This document shows, piece by piece, positions 1-9,405 of a stretch of 64,000 bases of DNA. The notes under the pieces were generated by a model. It saw only the letters and a program-made list of their open reading frames with translations. It was not told the DNA's origin and did no database searches. The translations under genes and the position numbers were made by a program. Origin of the DNA: Paramecium sonneborni (lineage: Eukaryota; Ciliophora; Oligohymenophorea; Peniculida; Parameciidae); assembly GCA_905182985.1 (NCBI GenBank), contig CAJJDN010000162.1:31178-95177 (forward strand), read 5' to 3'. The first letter of the stretch is position 1. Every line of letters starts with the position of its first letter.

Positions 1-112
1 TTGTTACCTTCATATACACTCCATACAGGAATACAAATATTGAGATTAATATTACAAAGGGCAACCAAATTCCTATGTAACAATGCAATTCGCCTTGCTT
101 ATAATATTTCAT
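1..112 (-). CDS. membrane protein, 5' end only
   Basis: Reverse-strand frame starting with ATG at 112 and running off the left edge of the window. The 37 visible residues begin MKYYKQGELHC and continue with a hydrophobic stretch (roughly residues 14-32, IGIWLPFVILISIFVFLYG) that looks like a signal anchor or first transmembrane helix. No family can be assigned from so short a piece. The neighbouring EF-hand gene starts 131 bp away in the opposite direction, so the two would share a short bidirectional promoter region. Confidence 0.45.
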   Translation of the reverse strand, partial: MKYYKQGELHCYIGIWLPFVILISIFVFLYGVYMKVT

Positions 113-242
113 TTTATTTTATTTATAATTTAAAAACGTATTTATGACTAGACAACCATCAATCTACCATCTATACATTAATTAATTCATTATTTTATTA
201 TTTTTTATATATTATTAATTAATGAATTAAGGAGACAGACCT

Positions 243-712
243 ATGTTGTAGAAATAACAATAAGAAATCTTAGAAATCTTCAATGAATTCAAATCTATAG
301 AAACTAATCAATTGAATGTTAGTGAGTTCTTAGAAATTCTATAAACTACAGGACTTGATAGGAATTGTGAATTATTAGTCAAAAAAATGGAAAATCTTAG
401 AGGCCAATAATTAGACATACATCAATTTACAGAATAATTTAATTTTAACTATAATCTCTATGAAAATTTTGAAATGATATTCTAAATCATGGACACTACA
501 AATTCTGGAAAGATTAGCAAAGATGAATTAAAAAAATAAAGTGATTTTTGGGGTATAATATATCCATTTACATTACCTTAGGATTGCAATTATCTGAGAG
601 AGATATTGAAATTATGATCAATTATAGTGGAAGTGATGAATAAGATTCAGTTTCTAAAGAAAAATTATGGAGTTTGTTATAACAATATTAAAACAATAAA
701 ATGCTATAATGA
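243..712 (+). CDS. EF-hand calcium-binding protein (calmodulin/centrin-like)
   Basis: ATG at 243, TGA at 710-712, with one 29-nt intron (553-581, GTATAA...TTAG) whose removal leaves an exact 147-codon frame (146 aa). Residues around 89-101 form a clear EF-hand loop (DTTNSGKISKDE) with oxygen ligands at the expected spacing; the rest is helical and charged. The family pattern of two lobes is only weakly preserved: the N-terminal half (NQLNVSEFLEIL) looks like a degenerate EF-hand without a full ligand set, and the C-terminal part (SGSDEQDSVSKEKL) is another partial one. It could be a calmodulin-like regulator or a light-chain-like protein. Many Gln are encoded by TAA/TAG. Confidence 0.8.
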
Positions 713-1176
713 TATTTTAATATTATATTATTTATGTAAATTAGAGGGACTATCATTATATTGGATAAGTATTAAATATAATTATATTTAATATGGATAG
801 AAAGGATAATTCTTAAATAGCATGTTTTAAATGATAATTATATAAGAAAGCTTAAAAAATTTCAGTCAAATTAGAAGTTTTTTTTTGAGAATTGAATTTT
901 TGGAATATGAAATTTGAAATTAATAAAATAATTGTGATTATTTAGTTTTATAATTTTATATTAAATTAGTATTGGTATTGTTGTATCTGTTGGTTGAATG
1001 AAAATAAACTTAAAGATAAATAAATTTGTTTATTTTTATGGGGAGGATGGTTGATGTTCAGATTTTGATGTGAATAATTGATAAATTTAAATATAAAGAA
1101 GTATTTGTGTGATTTAAGTTAGATATGACTAAAAAACTATATTAATTATTTGGAATAGTAAAAATAAATTGAATTG
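713..1176. other. intergenic region, convergent 3' flanks
   Basis: About 460 bp between two convergent genes. It is very AT-rich, has TGA in all frames at short intervals, and shows no recognisable coding or RNA feature. Confidence 0.5.
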
Positions 1177-2622
1177 TCAGAGTTCTTCAAAACTAGAGTT
1201 TACATCCTTAATAGTTGACTTTTGATGGGTATATTAATTATTTTCACAGTAGAGTTCATCTGGATAGGTGGAAATATCCAAATTCAATATTTATGATTAT
1301 TATTATTAAATGTAATTTTTGTTTAGGGAGTCTTAGAATTCTTTAATTTTAATAAGTTATTATTCTTTTTTAATTCCTGAATATCTCCAATGTTAAAGTT
1401 GAACAAAAGAGAAGAAATTAATTTGCTGATGAACTTAAATATCATAGATCAATTCAATCAAGTCTTAGAAATTCTAAAGATAGAAGAGTAAACCAAGTGA
1501 ACAATCAATATCTGTATCATTCATAAATAGAGCTTCTGAAGGGAAACATGATTTAACATATTCATCTGGATTCATTTTAGTTTCTTAGACTAAATGTGGA
1601 TCTAAGACAACAAATTAATTATCAACAAATCCGACAATGAAATTAGCTTTTTTAGGTTTACCTCCTAACATTCCAGCAAAATAGCTTTTCTTCATAAATT
1701 ATTGTATAGCTTTAATATAATCAGGATTAGGTTCATCACATCCAATTCTACTTAATAAACAGATAGCAACAGCTCTAGAAGGAATAAAACATTTTTCACA
1801 AATGTATTTCTTAAATAGATTTGCAATATCTATCTTGTATTTTTCAGAATGACCTTCTAAACATTCATCTTTAATTGAATCTTTACCATGTATAACTTGA
1901 ACTACTTCTTCCTTAGTGATTTATAGTTTATCTAATTCTTTTAAAAATTATTCGATTGAAAACACTCTCTTTAGACAGGTACAATTATCTATCATACACA
2001 TTTCTTATACTATAGCTCTAAGGTCTATTTAACTTTCATAGAAAGGTACAAAACCAATGCCATAACAATCTTTTACTCTTAAATTATAAAAATTACATGG
2101 AATATTATTTTCTGATAGAATTTTGTAAATCGCCTAAACAATTTGATTTGGACTATACCATTCTCCAGGTTTCTTACCCCATTCCTTAAAGGCTATCCTC
2201 ATTATCTTTTAAATAGAGAATCCATGCTTAGCCTTAATAATTATTCCTTTTTAACTTTCCTTTTCATCATCATCATTAAATTATTACAATACATCTTCTA
2301 ATAGATTAGGAACTTAAAATAGATCCACTTTATAGAAATGTTTCAAATGTCTCTTTAAGAGTTCTGCCATCATCATTTATCCTACTCTAATTACACAACC
2401 CCATCCAGAATCACTTGTTAAATTACTATCCTGACATTGATATGCTTAAAATCCTTATCTATAAGTAAATCGAATCGTATGAATCACTGAATTCAAAATG
2501 TCTTCATTTCTCTTTATCTCTTATCCCATTATGTAACCTTCTTCCTTTATTTCATATTAAAATAAGGCTCTAAAATTGTAATTTGCACAATACCTATGAT
2601 GATACAATTATTTCTTTACCAT
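1177..2622 (-). CDS. ATG4: ATG4-family autophagy cysteine protease (peptidase C54)
   Basis: Intronless reverse-strand frame of 482 codons. ATG4 enzymes cleave the C-terminus of ATG8 and also delipidate it, controlling autophagosome membranes in the cytosol. The catalytic Cys block is intact (TSDSGWGCVIRVGQMMMAEL, Cys in GWGC, about residue 76), followed by the typical EWGKKPGEWYSPNQIV region. The C-terminal block FAGMLGGKPKKANFIVGFVD...VLDPH supplies the catalytic Asp and His. The C-terminus ends with SSFEEL, resembling an ATG8-interacting (LIR) motif. An in-frame ATG at 2694 would overlap the stop of the upstream neighbour, so the downstream ATG at 2622 is preferred; either start leaves the domain intact. 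Confidence 0.93.
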
Positions 2623-2690
2623 GTCGATAAGATCTGGTGTTGTATTGATTACATGTTATTAATATATATATAAAAATATTAAATTTTCAC

Positions 2691-4332
2691 TCATTCCTTT
2701 AAGATAAACACCAAACATTTTACTATCTAAATTGCATCACACATTCCTGTTACTTTAATTACAACTTCCATATTCTATCTTATTATTATTTTTATCCAAT
2801 GTCTCACTCTAGTATCTTACAAAGTAAATTCTCCTCCTAATTTTAAATCTTTCAATTTCTCCCTTGTATCATCTAAAAACTCTTTCAAATCAACCAAATA
2901 ACATAAATTTGGAATATATTTTTTAAAATCTAATACACTCTTTATAATTTTCTAATTTAATTTAAACTTCTCTGATCGATTACAAAATTCTTTCTTCTCT
3001 CTCCAAATGTACTTAAAATACTTTCTCCCTATTGGTAAAAAATTCATGAATTGACTCAATAAACATGGCACTATAAACATTGCTTCATATAATTTATCAT
3101 TTTCTATCCATTAAAATTAACCTCTTATTTATTATTTTTACCTCTTAATGGCTCAAATAAACTATATTTATAAGCTATCAAGCATGAAATCTTGCTTTGT
3201 TTTCGACCTAAGATCTAACTATCCATCTTATTTTATGGCAACCATAATTACAATCCTTTTGGTTCTTCAAATAACAATTAGCAATTCTCTAATATCTACT
3301 ACCGTTTATTTCCTATATAAAAAGTTAATTCTAAAAAGTTGCAATTCAATTCCTCCTTTATGATAACTTTCTTTATTACTCCCAACTATATTTCAGAAGA
3401 ATCAAATAGCTTTTACTTACTTTTTATACTACATAATTTTAATTTTTTTAATTGTTTTTAATCTTCCCAAATTATGTTCAAATGTTCTTAAACCAATTAA
3501 CCTGTATAATTCTTTTCTGGCAATTATATCCTCTTAAATTTTTCTAATTCAAATTCAATTTTCTATCTTAATATTTTGTCAGCCTCAACAAAAGGATTTT
3601 TTTGAGGTTAAGAAACAACATTTGATCGTACACTTTAAAGTGCACTTTAAGCTGTTCTCTCAGAAGGTTGATTCTCTATCACTAAAATTGGAATTGATTT
3701 TTTTTGTAATTAATTCTATTATACTAATTCCACTTTCTACTCCTCGATAGTCAATTTAATATTTAAGGATTTTTATATCCATTCTCTAAATTTATCGAAA
3801 TGCTTAAACTTATCATTTTATTGCTGTTTAACTTATTTTATAAATTGTTCTTCAAATTATTAAATGCTTTGTAATTATTCCATTTAATCACTAGTCAAAA
3901 TTCTCTATTTATTTTTCAGTAAATCTTCTATTGTCTTAATCTTTTCTGCAAAACTAGATTTGAAACTATCAAACACTATAAACTTATTAATACTGAATTA
4001 TTACTGCAGATATGTTTTTCTTCAATAATAGAAATTGATTAGACTATATTGATTAGTCCTTCAATGTCTAATTTATGATCATCAACTATATTTTAATATA
4101 ACTGTAAAGTTTGAAGTTCTCTTTTTTGAGGATTTCTCTACAATTCAAATAGTTATGAAGCTTATTGATAATTATTTGGCAAATCTATTCCTTAGTTCAT
4201 AAGTATATCAATGGCTTCTCTATATTTATCAATTTAAGCCACAGTTCCAAAATACTTTACACACTCTAAACATATTTAATTTAGGGAATTTTATTCATCT
4301 TTACAAGTTCTGATTATGAAATCATAAAGCAT
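2691..4332 (-). CDS. uncharacterised coiled-coil protein (524 aa)
   Basis: Reverse-strand gene from ATG at 4332 to TGA at 2691-2693. Two introns restore the frame: 29 nt at 3976-4004 and, less conventionally, 38 nt at 3104-3141. The total then equals exactly 525 codons. The N-terminal 90 residues are helical with TPR-like spacing (KYREAIDILMNQGIDLPNNY). Residues about 120-260 are a charged coiled coil (IKTIEDLLKNKQRI, KFKHFDKFREWIQKSLNIKL). No transmembrane helix, catalytic motif or known family was recognised. The stop lies about 70 bp upstream of the preferred ATG4 start, so the pair are tandem on the same strand, but nothing shows joint regulation. Confidence 0.65.
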
Positions 4333-4561
4333 TTCATCTTTAGTTAAAGCTTTTTTGATTTTATCTTATTGGATAAGGTGAATTAATAACTAAGAATGAG
4401 ATTTAGAATTTTACTAAAAGTGAGTTAATTTTGAGTTGTAATTTGTAATCGGAAGTCAAACATTTTAGTGCATTTTTAATGTGGTGATGATCAGAATGTG
4501 CATCAAGTATATTTTATATACTCTAAATAGTGTGTAAAAATGAGTCCATTATTAATTAATT

Positions 4562-5185
4562 ATGCAACAACTTTTTGATTGTCCAATATGTTTATAAACA
4601 TTGTTACAACCTATTACTTTAACATGTGGCCATACTTTTTGTAAACCATGTGTTCGTAATAAATACTTCTATCAGAATTATAATTCATGTCCTGTATGCA
4701 GAGCACCAATTTAGATATACTTGAATCAGTTTAAGGTTAATATCCTTTTGGAGACACTTATCAAATAAGAATTCCATAGTGAATAAAATTATTAGTTAAG
4801 AGTTTAAAATTACTAAAAGCGTATGGATTAAAGAAATAGAAGAAAATGGTATCATACTATGATGCTAATAATATTCGAATATTCTAAATAGATATGGAGA
4901 GTAATCTAAAAGATGTTGCCTCTCTATCTTATAGGTATATTTTTCAGTTAAAATAGCATAGTACTGGTAATTTTAATGTATATGAGTGTGAAATCTAATT
5001 TAAGGTTTGAAAAATTGTAAAAGCAATTTTCAAAACGTGTTAAACTTGAAAAATTGAGTGAAGAGATTGCTAAAATGGTATCTTTACTCAAAACTGATAA
5101 CTAAGATGCTAAAGATTTAGATATTCAAAATTTGGTTTTCTCCAAAATAGTCAAATACTTATTTACAAATTGTGTGAGATTTTGA
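4562..5185 (+). CDS. RING-finger protein, probable E3 ubiquitin ligase
   Basis: ATG at 4562. The first 55 residues are a complete C3HC4 RING: CPICLQTLLQPITLTCGHTF followed by CKPCV and CPVCRAPI, with all eight zinc ligands and a Pro after the last Cys pair as in E3 ligases that bind E2 enzymes. One frame stays open (TGA only) to 5185, but the middle of that frame is suspiciously hydrophobic. A different frame (about 4815-4990, beginning KAYGLKKQKK) has more natural composition, so one or two small introns in the 3' half are likely and the C-terminus is not settled. Divergent from the coiled-coil gene at 4332, with 229 bp between them. Confidence 0.7.
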
Positions 5186-5215
5186 AATATCTAATGTATT
5201 TCATTATAATTATAT

Positions 5216-6109
5216 TCATTTAATCAATATTCTTTTATTTTAATCTTCTATACCTTATTGAAAAAAGCATTTATAAATTTTTCTATCTTAAGTCATTTAT
5301 ACCCATCCATCCAATTTACCTTATATAAAATTTCCTTAATAAATTACACCTTCTTTCTTCAAAGTCCCTTAACCATGTTCTTTGCCTTATTTAAAATATC
5401 CTATAGATTAATGATAATAATATGTAATACCTACATAATAATCTTCTAAAGATCGAATATACACTCCTTTTCCATCCAATAAACCATCCTTAAATTGACC
5501 TTCTTGTATCTATCGATTCTCTTTTTCCATCAATGAACCTTAACCACATATAATATCTTCTACAAAATTCCCTTCATATTTAATTTTTTTATTTTCATAT
5601 ATACCTTCATATATACCTTCATATATACCTATTCCATGTTTACGACTATTTCTAAATCCTCCAAAGTATTTTTCAGTATTACTAAGATACTCTCCTTTTT
5701 CATCATTAAGTTCTCCTTAGATAAATTTTCCTGAAAATATTCTTTAATCTGAAAATACTAGAACTCCATTCTAAAATTTATCATCCTAGGTTTCACCTTC
5801 AAACAAATAGTTTTCTGTAATAATTAATCCTTAAACAAATATTCCATCTTTCCAATATCCATAAAAGAATTTTTTTTCTCTATCATTATATTCTTATCCT
5901 CTCCCATTTTACTTATTATTATACCATTATCCTTAATACATACGATTAAGTCCAACGTATTTTACTTCTTAGAATTTAGCTTCATTTTTTTCTAATGTGG
6001 GATTAAATTAAATTGCTTTTAATTTAGCTCGAATGAATGATGGTATCTCCATTAATCTCAAATGTTCTGGAATTATATCAAATGGATATTCAATTTTTTC
6101 AATCAACAT
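5216..6109 (-). CDS. MORN-repeat protein
   Basis: Reverse-strand gene of 288 codons after removing one 30-nt intron (5401-5430); the intron is a multiple of three without TGA but its removal rebuilds a perfect MORN unit (YVGYFKQGKEHGQG). About eight MORN motifs run from residue 60 to 270, for example YQGQWYNNKQNGRGQEY, YFGGFRNSRKHGIGIYEG, IQEGQFKDGLLDGKGVYI and YQGNFIQGKLDGW. MORN arrays bind phospholipids or scaffold proteins at membranes and cytoskeleton; ciliates have many, and no enzymatic domain is attached here. A short internal triplication of the segment IYEG (near 5590-5625) reflects a 15-bp DNA repeat. Confidence 0.9.
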
Positions 6110-6342
6110 TTTTAGTTATAATTAGTGAATACATTATTCCAATTAAAAAATTCTCTTCTCCATTTTTTTATTATTATATTTTTTTATCTTAACTCTTATT
6201 TCTAATTTCTCTCTATTCTTACATAATTTCTTATATTTTAAACAGAATATTTTAGGAGCAATTTTAGATAATAATATTTTCAATAATTTATTGCAAGTTG
6301 TTTACTCATGAATATTTAATAATTTAATATATAAATTAATTC

Positions 6343-6697
6343 ATGGAGGAACCAAAAATTGAATTAGATGATTTAGAAGTTAATTAAGAAAGATTAAAAT
6401 AAAACACAATTCAACTTAAAAACCTTAGAGTATATGGATCATTGAATGCTGGTATTATAGCTGGCATATTGGGAATGGGTATATAATGATTAATAATACT
6501 TAGATGGATGGATTGGAATTGGAATTTATGTTGCAATATTCTTAATTGTAAGTGCTTGCTTAGCAATTAAAATGAATTTCAAAGTTAAAGAATACTTCAA
6601 ATCTAGCTATGATGCATATTATTCTGGAATTGGAACAGATTTGTTATTATTCCTAATGATTTGGGTTATTTTCCATAATCTAGTCAATATATTATGA
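6343..6697 (+). CDS. EMC6: ER membrane protein complex subunit 6
   Basis: ATG at 6343, TGA at 6695-6697, one 25-nt intron at 6479-6503; the product is 109 aa, the usual size for EMC6. The EMC inserts and stabilises multipass membrane proteins in the ER. The sequence shows the family layout: a short acidic cytosolic N-terminus (MEEPKIELDDLEVNQERLKQ), then the conserved NAGIIAGILGMDGWIGIGIY helix, a second hydrophobic segment, a short linker with YFKSSYDAYYSGIGTDLL and a last helix FLMIWVIFHNLVNIL. The match to the EMC6/Rab5-interacting family is by pattern, without a search. Confidence 0.85.
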
Positions 6698-8184
6698 AAG
6701 TCAGCAAAATTATATTAACCAAATATATCAAATTCAGGATTCACTGATTATTTCCTCTTCTTTTTTTCTAATTTAAAACAATTTAAATTATTCAATTAGA
6801 GATTAATTATTTCTTTATCTATGATTTATATAATTTCATAAGTGATTCTAGAATTACTTTGTTTTCAAAATAATTATTATTCAAAATTATAGTCAATTCA
6901 TAATTCAATTCTCAGCAGAATTATATAATTCAATTAACTTTTTAAATTGATTATATAATACTATACTGCTCTTTAACAAATTATTTTTAAATATTAAATA
7001 TTAACCTAAACAAAGATGAAGGAAGTTTAAAAATATCAAGCAACTGCTTTTAAGCACTTATAGAAGTTTATTAAAATGAAATTTCTAATTTTTCAAAAAT
7101 TATGCGAAAAAAATATCAATCTTTCTTTTAAGAAAAGATCCCATTTCAAAATCTTTGAAGATTGCACTCAATTAAATTGATGTTTTAGTTGCTTTAAAAT
7201 TAAAATTAATTTATAAAAAGCCCTAATATCACTTGAAGATTCAATATAATGAGAAAAATATATAAAATTTTATCTGAGAATATTTCTTGATGATAGATAG
7301 AATTATTTGACAAATATAAACACTATGTATCAATGAATTTAACATAATTCAAAAATTATTATTCTACTTTATCCATAATTCAAAAAAAATATTATATATT
7401 GCAATATTTAACATTTAAACAAAAAAAATAAACTAATAAATACTTTAAAATCACGAAAAACAAATATCAATATATTTAATGTAAATAATCTAAATAAAAA
7501 ATGCGTTTGTGATAAATTTTACAAATTAAAAACTTAATTTTAACATGTATATTAAATGAGAAATCAATTACATTTTCAAATTTTATTTCCCAATAAGTCT
7601 AGATGATGTCATCATCTCCTCTCTAATCGAGAATTTATTATAAAATTATCAAAAACTATTATGAAGTTTAAAATCATACTATTAAAACTCTAAGAGCAGA
7701 AAAATAAAAAGATAACTACTCATATTTAATGAAGTTTTAAAATCAAATAACTTAGTTTGAAAATCATTTCTTAGAAGATAGAATATTTGATTTGAGTTAT
7801 TAAAAGCCTAATAGAAAGTCTATAAAAAAGATATAAACCACTTAGAGGGAAAACCTTTCATTGAAATTTATTAATAAGATTATTAAATAAAAATGGAAAA
7901 TTACAGCCTTATATTCCAAATAGCAATCTTTATTTTATAATTAAACTTATTTAATTTAATCTATGTTTGAAACTTTTTTTTAAATAATGTAAATTTTAGA
8001 ATGCAGTTTTATGGAATAAAAAATATTTATTAGGGTTAGATTATTTACTATAATGGTGAATCAAATAGATTTTACTAAAAGAAAAATTTTTTTATAAAAT
8101 AATATCAAATAGAATAAAGAATTTTTTTGTTGGGATATAATGTTGTAATTTATCATTTTTATTTAATAATTTCATTAATAAATC
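6698..8184. other. AT-rich region with a decayed gene copy
   Basis: About 1.5 kb with no intact reading frame. The stretch 7838-7917 is an inverted, diverged copy of the 3' end of the neighbouring reverse-strand gene. On the forward strand the relic reads KPLRGKTFH then TGA, against KPLRRQAFH then TGA in the intact gene, and an upstream in-frame TGA shows it is no longer coding. The remaining part (about 6700-7800) has no recognised content. Confidence 0.55.
7838..7917 (+). repeat. inverted repeat, left arm (gene relic)
   Basis: Pairs with 8132-8211 on the opposite strand; aligned by eye the 80-bp arms agree at roughly 85% of positions, including the C-terminal codons and the TGA stop of the gene at 8185-8823. 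Similarity fades beyond these limits. Confidence 0.6.
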
Positions 8185-8211
8185 TCAATGAAAGGCTTGC
8201 CTTCTAAGTGG
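8132..8211 (-). repeat. inverted repeat, right arm
   Basis: Complement of the left arm at 7838-7917. It covers the last codons, stop and 3' flank of the low-complexity gene at 8185-8823. Confidence 0.6.
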
Positions 8212-8823
8212 TTTTTTATTTTTAAAAGCTTAATAATAGGGTTTAAATGATTATATTATTTAGGATTTTTTTTCTGCGTTTGACTTTAAAATATCAAAAA
8301 ATAATTGATTGGATTCAAAATATTCATTGGCACTTCTTCGAATATCAGGTTAATTAATTAGAGCATTAATATCTTAATTTGATTTTGGAAATTTTAAGAT
8401 TTTGAAGGTTGGAAATTTTTATTTGTGATTTTCAAGAATTAACTTGCCAAATAATTTCGGATGATTCTTAGTTGGATTTTCATAATTTTTATTAATTTCT
8501 TAATATAAAGCTGAAAATAATACGGGTGGGGTAGTTTGTGGTGATTTTACAAGGTTTTTTTTTTTATATATTTTTGAAGTTGAAACTTAACTACTGTTAC
8601 TTAATGATTTAGATGAAATAATAAGAGAGTTTTATTGTTATATTTGAAGATTTTAAAATTGTATAAAGTTACTAATAGATTCTTGAACATCAAAATCCTT
8701 ATTTAAAGAATAAAAATCGTCTTAGAAGCCATCTTCATTATTATTATTATCATCTATCATTGAATGAAGCTAGTTATGATTAATTAGGGTGTTCTTGCTT
8801 ACTTTAGTATATTTGATGTTCAT
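8185..8823 (-). CDS. Asn/Ser-rich hypothetical protein (212 aa)
   Basis: Uninterrupted reverse-strand frame of 213 codons, ATG at 8823, TGA at 8185-8187. The protein is hydrophilic and low in complexity (DDNNNNEDGFQDD near residue 25; SSKSLSNSSQVSTSKIYKKK near residue 75) with a basic C-terminus (KNKKPLRRQAFH). No membrane segment and no known domain. Codon usage and the absence of TGA over the whole length support a real gene. The decayed inverted copy of its 3' end next door suggests it belonged to a small duplicated family. Confidence 0.6.
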
Positions 8824-9405
8824 TTAATCAAAAATATTTATTAGTTTAAATATCAAAAATATTGCAATTATTTATAGAGTTCTTTTTATTTTGATTTTCA
8901 TAATTATTTTTTTATAAATAGTGTATCAATTTCTAATTTCTTTTTGAAGTTTTTTACTCTCTCGATATGAGAATAAGCAATTTAGTATTATCTATACCTT
9001 TTTTGATAAAAGTATCTTTTTTTGTCTATCTGATATACTCTCTTTATATAATTAAATTTTGAAATTAATATGAATTACATATAATTATTATAAACAATAA
9101 TAATTAAATGAAATAAATTTTTATTGATTAAAAGACAAAGTTAATTTATCACATAAAATAAATTTTCATAAAATATATGTTTAACAAGATTTGAGAAGAA
9201 TAGATTTAATAAAATACATAAAGACTATTATTATATTTCTTATAAATTTTCCTTGGAAAAAAAGAGTGAAAAATTAAAATAATAGCTTTTGACTTGATTT
9301 TTGACTTGGAATAGAAAATAAAGATAATAAATAATTGAAATTCCCTTTTTTCTTATGAAATAATTTGAATAAAACTTTTATATATTAAATTGAATTTAAT
9401 AATTG
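8824..9405. other. divergent intergenic region
   Basis: About 580 bp between two divergently transcribed genes. It is T/A-rich with many TGA in all frames and presumably holds both promoters, but no specific element can be named. Confidence 0.4.

Noticed and set aside
22..240. Telomere or micronuclear junction at the window edge
   Set aside because: No C4A2/C3A3-type telomeric repeats are present at either end of the window.
3148..3363. Forward standard-code ORF
   Set aside because: It lies antisense to the coiled-coil gene at 2691-4332 and has no recognisable content; a shadow frame.
5590..5625. Possible CRISPR-like short repeats (ATATATACCTTC units)
   Set aside because: They are three in-frame 12-15-bp repeats within a MORN protein coding sequence of a eukaryote, without spacers.
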